Shown here piece after piece: positions 1 through 10,060 of a stretch of DNA of 64,000 nt. The notes below the pieces were generated by a model. It worked only from the letters and a program-made list of their open reading frames with translations, had not been told where the DNA came from and searched no databases. A program made the position numbers and the translations under genes. The number at the start of each line of letters is the position of its first letter. Within the stretch, counting starts at the first letter, position 1. Source of the DNA: Shewanella algicola (GTDB lineage Bacteria > Pseudomonadota > Gammaproteobacteria > Enterobacterales > Shewanellaceae); NCBI RefSeq assembly GCF_014648035.1, contig NZ_BMQI01000018.1:1-64000 (forward strand), written 5' to 3'.

Positions 1-2
1 AA

Positions 3-89
3 TATGGGAACAACATAAATCAGCCGCTTAGTGAAAGGTATGTGCCTTTGCCTAGACGCTTACAGTTTATCGGTGCAATCGATAATTAG
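3..89 (+). CDS. C-terminal end of a gene entering from the left (partial)
   Basis: One forward frame is open from the left edge and ends in TAG at 87-89, giving 28 residues that end in RRLQFIGAIDN. The other two forward frames stop within the first 30 bases. A short open tail is weak evidence alone, but the next gene starts only about 80 bases on in the same direction, which fits a preceding CDS. The residues are too few to name a family; an outer-membrane receptor tail is conceivable but unproven. Confidence 0.35.
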   Translation, partial: YGNNINQPLSERYVPLPRRLQFIGAIDN

Positions 90-166
90 TTTTAGATGTA
101 CAACATAATTTTAACGCTAACTCATGTCATGGAAGAGTTAACAACAATATAAATTGGAGTTTATAG

Positions 167-1891
167 ATGAACAAAATGGCAATTGCGGCTGTGGTATTGG
201 CTGTCGGTGCAGGTGGATATTTCCTGTCACAACAAGGCGCATCGGTTGTTAAAAATGATCCTATGCTAGATTTTATCCCTGCTGATACCGTGATGTTTTC
301 TGGCCAGCTGGCACCCTTTCCATTAAAAGATTATTTGTACAGTATTGCAGGTAATTACCAAACTAACGGCCTAGATGAAATTCTTCAGCTTGATGCCAGT
401 TCATCTGAACAAGAGCGATTCTTTGTTAGCCTGTACAAGCAGTACATGAATGTATTACCAACCCCTGATGTGTTATTAGCGACCTACGGGCTACCTGACT
501 CGATTAAGAGTTATTTCTATACTCTGGGCGCGCTGCCAGTAATGAAAATACAGTTAAGTAACCCAGATGCGTTTTGGGCTGAGCTTGACCGTGCTGAGCA
601 AGACAGTGGTTTAGCCCATACAACAGGTAGCGTTGGTGAAACAGAATACCGTGCTTATGCATTAACCGACGCCAATGAGCAAGAACAAATAAATCTTGTG
701 TTTGCTGAAAAGCAAGGCTGGTTAACTGTGACGTTAAATACCTCATTTAACCAGGTTGAATTACTTGAAATGGCGCTTGGCGAAAAGCCTGTTGAAAAGC
801 CATTAAGCGACACAACAATGCTGCAAGACATTGCTAAAAGCCATGGCTTTATGCAAGACAACATTAGCTTTGTTAACCACGTTGAATTGGTTAAAGGCTT
901 AACCACAACTGATGGCAATATGCTTGCGAAACAAATTAGCAAAATGGCCGAAACTCAGGGTGAAGATCCTTTTGCTGAGCTTAAAATATCGACTTGCCAA
1001 ACCGAGTTTGCGGCAATTGCGGCTAATTGGCCTCGTACCGTGATGGGGTTAAATAGTTATTCTATTAGTCGTGAAGAAAGTGACATCGATGCAGCCGTGG
1101 TTGTAGAAAGTAATAACCAAGTAATTTTGTCTGCACTGGCTAAAATGCGTGGCTTTATTCCTGCGTTCGATAACAGTGACCACGATAATATTCTATCGAT
1201 GGCCCTAGGGATGGATGTAAACCAACTTGCTCCAGCGTTAACCGAAGTGTGGAAAGATCTGCAAACCCCAAGTTACCAGTGTGAAGCATTAGCCCAAATG
1301 CAAGGCGAGCTAGATGAATTAAACCCTGCAATGTTAGGGATGATGACTGGCATGGCCAATGGTGTTAAAGGCATGAGCGTGACGTTAGCCGATTATAAAT
1401 TAACCGAGGTTAATGGCGAGCCAAGCTTTGAAAAGTTAGACGCGTTAGTAACGGTGTCGGCTGAAAACCCAATCATGTTAATTGATATGGTGAAACCATT
1501 CTTCCCGCCTTTAGCCAACATCGATTTGAAAGATAATGGCGACCCAGTTGATATTACGCCTTTATTGATGCTGCCACCTGAATATGGTGTGAGTGCTAAA
1601 ATGGCTGTCAAAGGAAATCATTTAGTGGTTTATACCGGTGACAGAGGTACAGAACTTGCTGATGGCTTATTTAAACAAACATTATCAGCCAATGGTTTTT
1701 TTGATTTTGCAGTGGATTATCAAAAAATGTTTATGCCATTAGTGGATGTGATTGAAATGAGCGGCGAGCCAATGCCAGAAGAGCTCGAAGCATTAAAAGA
1801 TTACAATATGCGGTTAAAAATGTCTGTCGACTTTACCGACAAAGGTATTGTGATTGGCTCTAAAGTGAATAGTAGAGCCAGCGCTGAGTAG
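167..1891 (+). CDS. Exported or membrane-anchored protein of unknown function, 574 aa
   Basis: The protein starts with a short hydrophobic segment (about residues 4-22, rich in A, V, G) with few charges, so it is probably exported or anchored in the inner membrane with the bulk in the periplasm. The rest is soluble, acidic and rich in methionine and leucine, with two cysteines about 85 residues apart (in STCQTE and SYQCEAL) that could form a disulfide. The opening after the anchor (FIPADTVMF) recalls DUF3352-type exported proteins, but I do not firmly recognise a family. The ATG at 167 has GGAG about nine bases upstream. A hairpin with a T-run follows the gene. Function unknown. Confidence 0.8.
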   Translation: MNKMAIAAVVLAVGAGGYFLSQQGASVVKNDPMLDFIPADTVMFSGQLAPFPLKDYLYSIAGNYQTNGLDEILQLDASSSEQERFFVSLYKQYMNVLPTPDVLLATYGLPDSIKSYFYTLGALPVMKIQLSNPDAFWAELDRAEQDSGLAHTTGSVGETEYRAYALTDANEQEQINLVFAEKQGWLTVTLNTSFNQVELLEMALGEKPVEKPLSDTTMLQDIAKSHGFMQDNISFVNHVELVKGLTTTDGNMLAKQISKMAETQGEDPFAELKISTCQTEFAAIAANWPRTVMGLNSYSISREESDIDAAVVVESNNQVILSALAKMRGFIPAFDNSDHDNILSMALGMDVNQLAPALTEVWKDLQTPSYQCEALAQMQGELDELNPAMLGMMTGMANGVKGMSVTLADYKLTEVNGEPSFEKLDALVTVSAENPIMLIDMVKPFFPPLANIDLKDNGDPVDITPLLMLPPEYGVSAKMAVKGNHLVVYTGDRGTELADGLFKQTLSANGFFDFAVDYQKMFMPLVDVIEMSGEPMPEELEALKDYNMRLKMSVDFTDKGIVIGSKVNSRASAE

Positions 1892-1916
1892 TGCCCATCT
1901 AGTCTTAATAGCTAAT

Positions 1917-1947
1917 AAAAAGGTGACCTAATTAGGTCACCTTTTTT
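1917..1947. terminator. Bidirectional intrinsic terminator
   Basis: A perfect 14-bp inverted repeat (AAAAAGGTGACCTA and its complement, loop of two bases) is flanked by an A-run on one side and a T-run on the other. It lies between the convergent exported-protein gene and pldA and can end both transcripts. Confidence 0.9.
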
Positions 1948-1975
1948 GTCTTTATCCTGGATTAATACGCACGAG

Positions 1976-2866
1976 TTACAAAATATCGTTTAACGCAATA
2001 CCAATACCAAAACGTTGATTGTGGTGGTTGTAATCAATAAGGCTTTCACCGTAACCATTAAAATATTGAGTATAGATCCGCAAGTTACCAATAACAGGAT
2101 AGCTCCAGGTGAACTCAACAGCGCCGCGATTAGGTGACTGTAAGTTATTACGCCATAGCACCGTAAAGCGATGTTCATCAAGACCATATACACCGGTTAA
2201 CTCAAAGTTACCCATGTACTCGTCAATATCTGGATTATCGTCGCCATCAGCAGCGGTGGGGTTTTCTTTTTCATCTTCAGGAATGCGCCACCACGCTTTT
2301 AATCCTAATGCAAAAGGGCCTTTATCGAATACAGCACTACCATAAATGCGGTTCCAACTACGGGATAAATCTGTGGATTGCCCATTAGATTGATGTACAA
2401 GACCAAAGCCTAAAAATGAGTTAGTAAAACCGCCAATTTTCCAGTTGTTGTTAAATAGCATAAAGACTTCAGGTTCGTGGTTGGTTTCACGAAACGGCGA
2501 CGAAGCGTCTTGATTGTAGACTTGCCAGTACGATTGGTTGGTATATGCAAAAAATAAATGGCCGTTATCGCCAAACACGTTGTACCACACCGGAAACTTA
2601 AAACTAATTTGAAACTTAGCCTCGAGCTTATCAATATTAATGTCATCGTCGGGATATTTCGCTTCGAACGATGACGGGTTGGTGCTAGTTTGGTAGGTTA
2701 CTGGGAGTAAATAGTTCGCTTTATGTGGGGTGATCACAAAAGGTTTTTCTGAGGTTGCTAATTCATCTTTAACACGTTCTTCTACTAATGAATCTTCAGC
2801 AAAGCTTGAACTGATACTGCCGAGTAACAACAGTGGTATCGCTAGGTAGTATGTGTTTTTTATCAT
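1976..2866 (-). CDS. pldA: Outer-membrane phospholipase A
   Basis: PldA (OMPLA) is a 12-stranded outer-membrane barrel that hydrolyses phospholipids misplaced in the outer leaflet, with a Ser-His-Asn catalytic triad and calcium-dependent dimerisation. Here the family signature is clear: HQSNGQS followed by LSRSWNR supplies the His, Ser and Asn. A signal peptide starts at the chosen ATG (MIKNTYYLAIPLLLL..., cleavage near SSFA-ED). An upstream in-frame extension would put polar and hydrophobic residues ahead of the signal, so the start at 2866 (or the ATG at 2878) is preferred to 2911. At 296 aa the length is normal. The gene is transcribed divergently from the sulfate operon. Confidence 0.93.
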   Translation of the reverse strand: MIKNTYYLAIPLLLLGSISSSFAEDSLVEERVKDELATSEKPFVITPHKANYLLPVTYQTSTNPSSFEAKYPDDDINIDKLEAKFQISFKFPVWYNVFGDNGHLFFAYTNQSYWQVYNQDASSPFRETNHEPEVFMLFNNNWKIGGFTNSFLGFGLVHQSNGQSTDLSRSWNRIYGSAVFDKGPFALGLKAWWRIPEDEKENPTAADGDDNPDIDEYMGNFELTGVYGLDEHRFTVLWRNNLQSPNRGAVEFTWSYPVIGNLRIYTQYFNGYGESLIDYNHHNQRFGIGIALNDIL

Positions 2867-3099
2867 TGCATTATCCATTAGCAAAGTTGTAATTGTAATT
2901 ATTTGATACACATTGTTATCAATTGTGTTGCTTTTGTCGAATTAAGTTCCAGTTTTAATCTATTGATACGGGGTTGAGTGATAACAAGAGTAAATCATCT
3001 TATATATCTTTTGGTTATAAAAACTAACTTTTTACTATTGTATATGGAATATGTAAAACGCTATATTCGAACATAGTAAATTATCTTGAGGTGAGTGTG

Positions 3100-3918
3100 A
3101 TGGAATTAGTATCGATGCCAGGGCAAAAAGCCAAAGGCAAAGTATGGTTAGTTGGCGCAGGTCCTGGTGACGTTGAGCTATTAACCCTAAAAGCCTATCG
3201 CATTCTTAAAAATGCTGATGCAGTGTTATATGACGCATTAGTGAGCCAGGATATTTTAGATCTGATTCCATCGAGTGCTGAAAAGATTGCCGTAGGCAAA
3301 CGTGCGGGCAAACACAGCGCCGCTCAAGACGAAATTAATCAGCTGCTTGTCACTAAAGCGTTTACCCGCAAAAATGTGGTGCGTTTAAAAGGTGGCGACC
3401 CGTTTATTTTTGGCCGTGGCGGCGAAGAGCTACAAACATTAGTGGCATCAGGCATTGCCTTTGAAGTTGTACCGGGCATTACCGCTGCCAGTGGCACTTC
3501 TGCTTATGCCGGTATTCCGCTTACGCACCGTGATTATGCACAAGGTGTCACGTTTATTACCGGACATTGTCAGTTAGCCAGCCGCCCAATGGATTGGCAA
3601 GGTTATGCCAATCCTAACAATACGCTAGTGGTTTATATGGGGATTTTAAATGCCAACATTATTAGCGAAGGGCTTATTGGTGCAGGTAGAAGCGCTGACA
3701 CCCCCGTGGCTATCGTGTCAAAAGCCACCTCATCATCGCAACAGCGCTTTATTGGTAAATTAGGCGAACTTGCCCAGTTAGCGGCTGACCCTGCATTACA
3801 AATGCCAGCATTAATGGTTATTGGCGAAGTGGTTGAGCTTGCCGACAGCTTAAACTGGTTTGAACCTAACAAAGAAACGCCAGCAATCGATTTAGATACT
3901 ACTGCCCACGCGCTGTAG
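3100..3918 (+). CDS. cobA: Uroporphyrinogen-III C-methyltransferase (SUMT)
   Basis: SUMT transfers two methyl groups from S-adenosylmethionine to uroporphyrinogen III, making precorrin-2 for siroheme, the cofactor of sulfite and nitrite reductases. Family motifs are intact: VGAGPGDVELLTLKA near the N-terminus, VRLKGGDPFIFGRGGEE in the middle, and VVPGITAASGTSAYAGIPLTHR. The length of 272 aa fits the single-domain enzyme rather than the CysG fusion. The ATG at 3100 is preferred to the GTG at 3091 because GAGGTG sits correctly spaced before it. As first gene of the cys cluster it supplies siroheme for sulfite reduction, although no sulfite reductase genes lie in the window. Confidence 0.93.
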   Translation: MELVSMPGQKAKGKVWLVGAGPGDVELLTLKAYRILKNADAVLYDALVSQDILDLIPSSAEKIAVGKRAGKHSAAQDEINQLLVTKAFTRKNVVRLKGGDPFIFGRGGEELQTLVASGIAFEVVPGITAASGTSAYAGIPLTHRDYAQGVTFITGHCQLASRPMDWQGYANPNNTLVVYMGILNANIISEGLIGAGRSADTPVAIVSKATSSSQQRFIGKLGELAQLAADPALQMPALMVIGEVVELADSLNWFEPNKETPAIDLDTTAHAL

Positions 3919-3972
3919 TCACACAATATAACCCCGCTGTGTAAGCAGCATAATAGGTAATGGAGAATTATC

Positions 3973-4881
3973 ATGGCAGGCCGTTCATTAAGCCATTTAC
4001 AACAACTGGAAGCAGAAAGCATCCAGATCATCCGTGAAGTTGCCGCCGAGTTTGATAACCCTGTCATGATGTATTCGATAGGGAAAGACTCATCGGTGAT
4101 GCTGCATCTTGCGCGTAAAGCGTTTTATCCAGGCAAAATTCCATTCCCGCTATTACATGTCGATACCGGTTGGAAATTTAAAGAGATGATTCATTTTCGA
4201 GATGCTCAGGCAAAAGCGTTTGGGTTTGAATTATTAACTCATACCAACCAAGAGGGTGTTGAGCAAGGTGTTGGACCCTTTACCCATGGTAGTGCCAAAC
4301 ACACTGACATCATGAAAACCCAGTCTTTAAAGCAAGCTTTAAACAAATACGGTTTTGATGCCGCTTTTGGTGGTGCCCGACGCGATGAAGAAAAGTCTCG
4401 TGCTAAAGAACGTGTGTATTCATTCCGTGATAAACACCATCGCTGGGACCCTAAAAGCCAACGTCCAGAATTATGGCGCACTTATAACGGCGCGGTAAAC
4501 AAAGGCGAAAGCATTCGTGTATTCCCATTGTCTAACTGGACTGAGCTGGATATTTGGCAGTATATCTACCAAGAAAACATTGAAATTGTACCGTTATATT
4601 TTGCCGCACCTCGCACGGTAGTGAATAAAGGCGGACAGCTCATCATGAAAGATGATGACCGTATGCCTGTAGAAACTGGTGATGTTGAGTCTGTTGAGCG
4701 TGTGCGTTTTAGAACCTTAGGTTGCTATCCGTTAACCGCGGCTATGCCATCTGAAGCCGATACGTTAGAGAAAATTATTGAAGAGATGTTGCTTACTCGC
4801 TCAAGTGAACGACAAGGCCGTTTAATCGACTCGGACCAAAGTGCGTCGATGGAACACAAGAAACGCCAAGGTTATTTCTAA
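3973..4881 (+). CDS. cysD: Sulfate adenylyltransferase subunit 2
   Basis: CysD is the catalytic PP-loop subunit of ATP sulfurylase: it adenylates sulfate to APS, driven by GTP hydrolysis in CysN. The PP-loop [10 protein letters not shown] lies near residues 36-45, and the conserved [16 protein letters not shown] stretch and the C-terminal end HKKRQGYF are typical. The length of 302 aa is standard. GGAG lies nine bases before the ATG. It sits 54 bases after cobA and 48 before cysN, consistent with one transcript. Nothing appears degraded. Confidence 0.97.
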   Translation: MAGRSLSHLQQLEAESIQIIREVAAEFDNPVMMYSIGKDSSVMLHLARKAFYPGKIPFPLLHVDTGWKFKEMIHFRDAQAKAFGFELLTHTNQEGVEQGVGPFTHGSAKHTDIMKTQSLKQALNKYGFDAAFGGARRDEEKSRAKERVYSFRDKHHRWDPKSQRPELWRTYNGAVNKGESIRVFPLSNWTELDIWQYIYQENIEIVPLYFAAPRTVVNKGGQLIMKDDDRMPVETGDVESVERVRFRTLGCYPLTAAMPSEADTLEKIIEEMLLTRSSERQGRLIDSDQSASMEHKKRQGYF

Positions 4882-4929
4882 TTAACCCAGCGGGCAACGC
4901 CAATAGACCTAATTTGAGTGAGAGAGATA

Positions 4930-6372
4930 ATGGATAAAGCAACAGCAAATACCGACCGCATGGCAGCAGAGATCCAGCTGCACGGCGTAAAAGAATACCT
5001 GGCCTTACAACAAAATAAAGGCTTATTACGTTTTTTAACGTGTGGCAGTGTTGATGATGGTAAAAGTACCTTAATTGGACGTTTACTACATGACAGCGCC
5101 CAGATTTACGAAGACCAGCTAGCCAGTTTAAAAAATGACAGTGCTAAAATGGGTACCACAGGTGAAGCGATCGATTTAGCGTTATTAGTTGACGGCCTGC
5201 AAGCAGAGCGCGAGCAAGGCATTACGATTGATGTAGCTTATCGTTACTTTTCCAGTGAAAAGCGTAAGTTTATTATTTCTGATACGCCTGGCCATGAACA
5301 ATATACCCGTAACATGGCAACCGGCGCATCGACATGTGACCTAGCCGTTATTTTGGTTGATGCGCGTTACGGCGTTCAAACGCAAACTAAACGTCACGCG
5401 TTTATTGCATCTCTTCTTGGTTTGCGCCACTTTGTTGTCGCGGTTAACAAGATGGATCTCGTCGGGTTTGATCAAACGGTGTTTGATAAAATACAGGCTG
5501 ATTTTGCGGACTTCGTAAAAGACTTCGGTAATTTGGATATTCATTATGTGCCGTTATCAGCGTTAAATGGCGATAACGTGGTTAACCGCAGCACGCAGTG
5601 CGATTGGTATCAAGGTGGTACATTGCTCGAGTTACTAGAAACCATCGACACTCAACGTGAACTTAGTGAATTACCGGTGCGTTTTCCTGTGCAATATGTT
5701 TTGCGTCCAAACCTTGATTTCCGTGGGTTTTCAGGCACCTTAGCATCTGGTGTACTCAACGTTGGTGATGAAGTTGTCGCGCTACCTTCAGGCAAGCGCA
5801 GCAAGATTGAACGCATAGTGACCTTTGATGGTGATTTGCAAGATGCGGTAGCCGGTCAAGCTGTGACTATTACCCTAGAAGATGAAATTGACATCTCTCG
5901 TGGTGATTTGTTAGCTAAACCAGACAGCGCACCAGAAATGGCTAACCATATCGTGGCAGACTTAGTGTGGATGGATGAAAAGCCATTACAAATCGGTCAG
6001 TTATACGATGTAAAAGTCGCGGGTAAAAAGACTCAAGCAGTTGTCAGTGAAATCGAATACGTTACTGATGTAAATACTCTTGAGCGCAGTGCTGCGACTA
6101 CGTTGAGCTTAAATACTATCGCAAGAGTTAAGTTAGATTTAACTGAATCGATTGTATTAGATGCATACAGCTTAGTGCGCGACACGGGCGGAATGATCTT
6201 AATCGACCGTTTATCAAATGCCACTGTTGCAGCTGTAATGGTAGTGAGTGGTCATCAAGGTGATAAGCAAACCAACACTGAATTTAGTGCATTTGAAATT
6301 GAGTTTAATGCGTTAGTTCGAAAGCATTATCCACACTGGAATGCCCGCGATATTAGCGTACTTGGAAAATAA
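4930..6372 (+). CDS. cysN: Sulfate adenylyltransferase subunit 1 (GTPase)
   Basis: CysN is the EF-Tu-like GTPase subunit that couples GTP hydrolysis to APS synthesis by CysD. G-domain motifs are complete: GSVDDGKST (G1), ITIDVAYR (G2), DTPGHEQ (G3), NKMDL (G4) and SALNG (G5), followed by translation-factor beta-barrel domains. There is no C-terminal APS kinase domain; that function is the separate cysC two genes on. The ATG at 4930 follows GAGAGA; an upstream GTG at 4918 would add only four residues. The protein has 480 aa. The next gene begins three bases after its stop. Confidence 0.97.
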   Translation: MDKATANTDRMAAEIQLHGVKEYLALQQNKGLLRFLTCGSVDDGKSTLIGRLLHDSAQIYEDQLASLKNDSAKMGTTGEAIDLALLVDGLQAEREQGITIDVAYRYFSSEKRKFIISDTPGHEQYTRNMATGASTCDLAVILVDARYGVQTQTKRHAFIASLLGLRHFVVAVNKMDLVGFDQTVFDKIQADFADFVKDFGNLDIHYVPLSALNGDNVVNRSTQCDWYQGGTLLELLETIDTQRELSELPVRFPVQYVLRPNLDFRGFSGTLASGVLNVGDEVVALPSGKRSKIERIVTFDGDLQDAVAGQAVTITLEDEIDISRGDLLAKPDSAPEMANHIVADLVWMDEKPLQIGQLYDVKVAGKKTQAVVSEIEYVTDVNTLERSAATTLSLNTIARVKLDLTESIVLDAYSLVRDTGGMILIDRLSNATVAAVMVVSGHQGDKQTNTEFSAFEIEFNALVRKHYPHWNARDISVLGK

Positions 6373-6375
6373 TTA

Positions 6376-8100
6376 ATGAGCGAAATATGGTTGTTAGCGA
6401 TTATCTTGTTAGCACTGGTCGGCGGGCTCCTTGCTGGGCTTGCCACTCCGGCCGCCATGTTTTTTTTCGCTTCATTATTGTGTTACATGCTCGGGTTGGT
6501 GGATTTAAGTGTCAGCCTGAGTAGTTTTACCAACAATGGTTTAATTGTTTTAGTGTTGTTGGTGCTTGCCGCCACAGCACTCGAGAAAACCTCTTTGCTT
6601 GGTAAGTTAAGTCAGGTTATAGGTAAAGGCTCTTTGTTTTCAACCTTGGCTAAACTCGGTGTTTCAACGGCGTTATTGTCATCATTTACTAATAATACTG
6701 CTGTTGTAGCCTCGCTAATTGGTGTTGTGCGTCGTAATCAGGCTCATGCTCCTGCTAAGTTATTACTTCCGCTCAATTATGCTGCCATTCTTGGCGGTAC
6801 ATTAACCTTAATTGGTACCTCAACTAACTTAATTGTTAACTCATTTGTTGAAAACGCGGGTTTAGAACCGTTAGGTTTTTTCGAGTTTTCACAAGTGGGT
6901 GCACTGTTGGTGGTGGGTGGATTAACTTTACTGACCATTCTCGCTAACTTTTTACCCGACAGACGCGAAGAGTCAGAAGATGAGGCATTGCCTTATTTAC
7001 TTGAAGCTCACGTAGCTAAAACTTCCACTTTGGTGGGCAATAGTGTTATCGATAACCGCTTACGTGCACTTAAAAAGCTTTACCTAGTTGAGTTAGAGCG
7101 CAGTGGTATTCGCATTTGTCCTGTGCCACCACAAATGGTGTTGCAAGCAGATGATGTATTGCGATTCAGTGGCGCAGTTGAGTCGGTTGAATTATTGCAT
7201 CAATTTGATGGCTTAGAATGGTTTGGTAAGCAACATGCTAAAGGCCAAAATTTGGTAGAAGCGGTGTTAGCACCATCATCAAGTTTAGTGGGTACGAGCT
7301 TAAAAGACTCTCGATTTCGTGAAGTGTTTGACGCTGCGGTCATGGCAATTCGTCGTGGCAATATGCCGTTAAAGGGTGGCCTGGGTGACATCGTATTACA
7401 ACCTGGAGATGTATTGCTACTAACCCCAGGCGATCGTTTTTCAAAATGCCCCAATTTGACCACAGATTTTGCGGCCATTAGTGGTTTAGATCTCAGTGTT
7501 CGATTAGATGAAAAGCGTGGCAACTGGGTGTTAGCCGGTTTTGCCTTAACCATCTTAGCGAGCATTTTTGAAGTACTCCCTTTAGCCAAAGGGTTAGTGT
7601 TATTGCTACTTAGTTATGTGGCGATTGGCGCGGTTACCCTAACAGAACTTAAACGACGTTTTCCGCTCGAGTTGGTGGTTATTGTCGGCAGTGCTTTGGG
7701 TTTAGCCAACCTAATGGTCACCACAGGCCTCGCAGATCAAATGGCTCAGGGTTTACTCAATGTGTTTAGTGGTTATGGTGTGTTTGCTGCTTTTGTTGGG
7801 GTGTATTTTATCACTTTGATTGTCACTGAACTGATCACCAACAATGCTGCTGCGGCGTTAGCATTCCCGGTCGCTTATGCGATAGCCATAAGCTTTGGTG
7901 TTGATCCTCGCCCGTTTATTATGGCGGTAGTGTTTGGCGCTAGCGCGAGTTTTATTTCTCCTTACGGTTATCAAACTAATCTAATGGTGTACAACGCGGG
8001 TAACTATAGGTTGAGTGATTTTGTGCGTTTAGGTTTGCCGTTATCGATTTTGTATTCCGCCATAGTGTTAATGGCTGTACCGTATTTTTTCCCGTTTTAG
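6376..8100 (+). CDS. SLC13-family transporter with two RCK_C domains, probable sulfate importer
   Basis: The protein has a split SLC13/DASS (Na+/sulfate symporter, ArsB/NhaD-like) layout: membrane helices in about residues 1-200, a soluble middle of about 200 residues carrying two TrkA-C/RCK_C-like regulatory modules (each ending in a VLRFSG- or VLLLTPG-type strand), and membrane helices again from about 380 to the end. The paired motifs SSFTNNTAVVA and GTLTLIGTSTNLIVN, and the second-half ELITNNAAAALAFP, are characteristic of the superfamily. Its location between cysN and cysC, with three bases separating it from cysN, makes sulfate (or sulfite/thiosulfate) uptake the best inference. The substrate is not proven by sequence. 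Confidence 0.88.
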   Translation: MSEIWLLAIILLALVGGLLAGLATPAAMFFFASLLCYMLGLVDLSVSLSSFTNNGLIVLVLLVLAATALEKTSLLGKLSQVIGKGSLFSTLAKLGVSTALLSSFTNNTAVVASLIGVVRRNQAHAPAKLLLPLNYAAILGGTLTLIGTSTNLIVNSFVENAGLEPLGFFEFSQVGALLVVGGLTLLTILANFLPDRREESEDEALPYLLEAHVAKTSTLVGNSVIDNRLRALKKLYLVELERSGIRICPVPPQMVLQADDVLRFSGAVESVELLHQFDGLEWFGKQHAKGQNLVEAVLAPSSSLVGTSLKDSRFREVFDAAVMAIRRGNMPLKGGLGDIVLQPGDVLLLTPGDRFSKCPNLTTDFAAISGLDLSVRLDEKRGNWVLAGFALTILASIFEVLPLAKGLVLLLLSYVAIGAVTLTELKRRFPLELVVIVGSALGLANLMVTTGLADQMAQGLLNVFSGYGVFAAFVGVYFITLIVTELITNNAAAALAFPVAYAIAISFGVDPRPFIMAVVFGASASFISPYGYQTNLMVYNAGNYRLSDFVRLGLPLSILYSAIVLMAVPYFFPF

Positions 8101-8145
8101 TATGAGTTTTCGTGCGGTGTATATTGCCGTAGATCAGGAGCTGTT

Positions 8146-8769
8146 ATGAGCAATATTGTTTGGCATCAACATTCGATAGACCAAGCCGCCCGAGGGGCGC
8201 AAAAGGGCCAAAATCCGGTGTTGTTATGGTTTACTGGTTTGTCTGGCTCAGGCAAGTCAACGCTTGCTGGCGCATTAGAGCGAGCGTTATTTGAGCATGG
8301 TTTTCATACCTATTTGTTAGACGGTGATAATGTTCGTCACGGCTTATGTAAAGATTTGGGCTTTAGCCTTGAAGACCGTGATGAAAACTTACGTCGTGTA
8401 GGCGAAGTGGCTAAATTGATGGTTGATTCAGGCTTAGTGGTACTGTCGGCGTTTATCTCTCCTACGCGTGAAGAGCGTGATCGCGTCCGCGCATTATTTC
8501 CTCAAGGTCAATTTGTTGAAGTGCATGTTTCAACGCCATTGAGTGTGTGTGAATCGCGAGATCCTAAAGGGTTATATGCTAAAGCGCGTAAAGGCGAAAT
8601 TGCTAACTTTACCGGTATTTCATCACCATATGAGGTGCCTGAATCTGCTGAGTTAACCATAGACACCAGCAAAGGCGATCTTGGCACGCAGGTGAATGGT
8701 TTATTAGCTTATTTAAAAGCAATCGAAGTGTTAAATCCACCGAGACAAATAGCCGGAGCGGGAATTTAA
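8146..8769 (+). CDS. cysC: Adenylylsulfate kinase (APS kinase)
   Basis: CysC phosphorylates APS to PAPS with ATP, the second activation step in sulfate assimilation. Walker [10 protein letters not shown] lies at about residues 30-38, followed by [25 protein letters not shown] and the [12 protein letters not shown] segment, all hallmarks of the family. The active-site serine region is intact. The length of 207 aa is normal. GGAG precedes the ATG by seven bases. It is the last gene of the operon and is followed directly by a strong hairpin terminator. Confidence 0.97.
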   Translation: MSNIVWHQHSIDQAARGAQKGQNPVLLWFTGLSGSGKSTLAGALERALFEHGFHTYLLDGDNVRHGLCKDLGFSLEDRDENLRRVGEVAKLMVDSGLVVLSAFISPTREERDRVRALFPQGQFVEVHVSTPLSVCESRDPKGLYAKARKGEIANFTGISSPYEVPESAELTIDTSKGDLGTQVNGLLAYLKAIEVLNPPRQIAGAGI

Positions 8770-8789
8770 CTAGCTGTGAGCAAATAATT

Positions 8790-8825
8790 AAAAAAGGGCA
8801 GAATAGTAATATTCAGCCCTTTTTT
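8790..8825. terminator. Bidirectional intrinsic terminator after cysC
   Basis: AAAAAAGGGC pairs with GCCCTTTTTT, with an inner GAATA/TATTC stem and a GTAA loop. A- and T-runs flank both sides, so it can end both the cys operon and the convergent dipeptidase-family gene. Confidence 0.9.
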
Positions 8826-8839
8826 ACTTTTAGCAGAGG

Positions 8840-10021
8840 TTAAATTAACACCTTTTTTAACACTCGTTGCCAGTTACCGCCCATAAAACGATCGCGATCA
8901 GATGATTTAAAACGGGCTTTTTTCAGCGCGTCATCAATGCGGCTCATGCGATCGATATGATTAAACTCGGGGATCACTACGTGTTTAGGCTCTACGTCAA
9001 AACCGAGTACGTTTCTACTCTGTAAGCTGTGCCACCAGTCGAGATACTCTTTTACCCCTTCGCTGTTATTGTTATTTAACGCTAATAAATTCTCTTGGCC
9101 CCGCAGCGGAAAATCGTTGGCTATTGCCACACAATCAACACCACCGATCTTGGCGACATATTCAAGCTGGTCGATGTAGTCTTCTATGGTTGGAGTGGGG
9201 TTGTTTGTTAGCCAAAAACTCATCATAAACACTCCAAACACCCCACCCGTGTCGGCTACCGCTCGGATGACTTTATCAGATGAGCAGCGTGCATGATTGA
9301 CAAAGCGTTTTGCTGCGCCATGACTGAGCACGATGGGCAATTGGCTCGCCTTGGCGGTATCAAGTGCGGTTTGTTCACTTGAGTGGCTAACATCGATAAG
9401 CATGTTTCTTTTGTTAAGCTCGGTAATTAGCGTATGACCTGCGGTCGTAAGAGGCTTATTAAGGCCCTGTTTGCCATTATTGTCTAATGCGCCACCCGCA
9501 AAACGATTGCCGTAGTGATGGGTAAGCTGTAATACACGTAAGCCCTGCTGATGCAGTGACTCTAGTTGCGGCCAAAGTGGAGGATTACCATTGGCTGAAA
9601 TGCCATCGGCTTCGACACAATCAGCACCTTGGATTTGAAAGTACACGGCAGTGCGTTGTTGCGCGCGAGCCTTGTCAATATCGGCGCCCGTGAGACCTTG
9701 CAAGTATATCTCTGGATTTTCGTTAACGGTTTTGGCTGCTTGTTTAATGCTGTTAATACAGGCTTGATAGGTGCGTTTATAGTTTTTAGTGCCATCGCTT
9801 TGCTCAATAGTTTCTATGGCAGAAATATCGGCGATAAAGGCATCAAGTTTCGATGCTTTAACATCATTAATGTCATTGGGTAAAAACGATAAACCGTCGA
9901 CATATAAGCGTGGGGGTTTGGCAGCCCAGGTTGGCATTGAATAGAGTGGGCTTAATAATGTGGCTGCTCCAAGGCCTTTTATGATGTGGCGGCGTGTTGG
10001 GTTGCAGACTTTTAAGGTCAT
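8840..10021 (-). CDS. M19 membrane-dipeptidase family protein with an altered metal site, Tat-type signal
   Basis: The fold is recognisable as peptidase family M19 (renal dipeptidase type): RVLQLTHHYGNRF, LIDVSHSSEQT, PIVLSHGAAKRFVNHAR and DTGGVFGVFM follow the usual order. The N-terminus (residues 1-33) has TRRHIIKGLGAA and ends TWAA-K, a probable Tat signal peptide. However, the usual N-terminal DGHND motif reads DGLSF (44 Leu, 46 Phe), and the bridging glutamate of the IEG motif reads IQG (Gln131). The two histidines of the other metal site (213, 234) and Asp303 remain. The protein may use a single metal, have another substrate, or be inactive. It is one gene upstream of csdE in the same direction, but no functional link is evident. 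Confidence 0.85.
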   Translation of the reverse strand: MTLKVCNPTRRHIIKGLGAATLLSPLYSMPTWAAKPPRLYVDGLSFLPNDINDVKASKLDAFIADISAIETIEQSDGTKNYKRTYQACINSIKQAAKTVNENPEIYLQGLTGADIDKARAQQRTAVYFQIQGADCVEADGISANGNPPLWPQLESLHQQGLRVLQLTHHYGNRFAGGALDNNGKQGLNKPLTTAGHTLITELNKRNMLIDVSHSSEQTALDTAKASQLPIVLSHGAAKRFVNHARCSSDKVIRAVADTGGVFGVFMMSFWLTNNPTPTIEDYIDQLEYVAKIGGVDCVAIANDFPLRGQENLLALNNNNSEGVKEYLDWWHSLQSRNVLGFDVEPKHVVIPEFNHIDRMSRIDDALKKARFKSSDRDRFMGGNWQRVLKKVLI

Positions 10022-10060
10022 TATTATTCCTTAGTTGAGGCCGATATTAGCGGCACTTTT

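Noticed and set aside
3633-4067. Antisense 144-aa frame across the cobA-cysD junction
   Set aside because: Both plus-strand genes are certain, and the antisense product has no recognisable feature.
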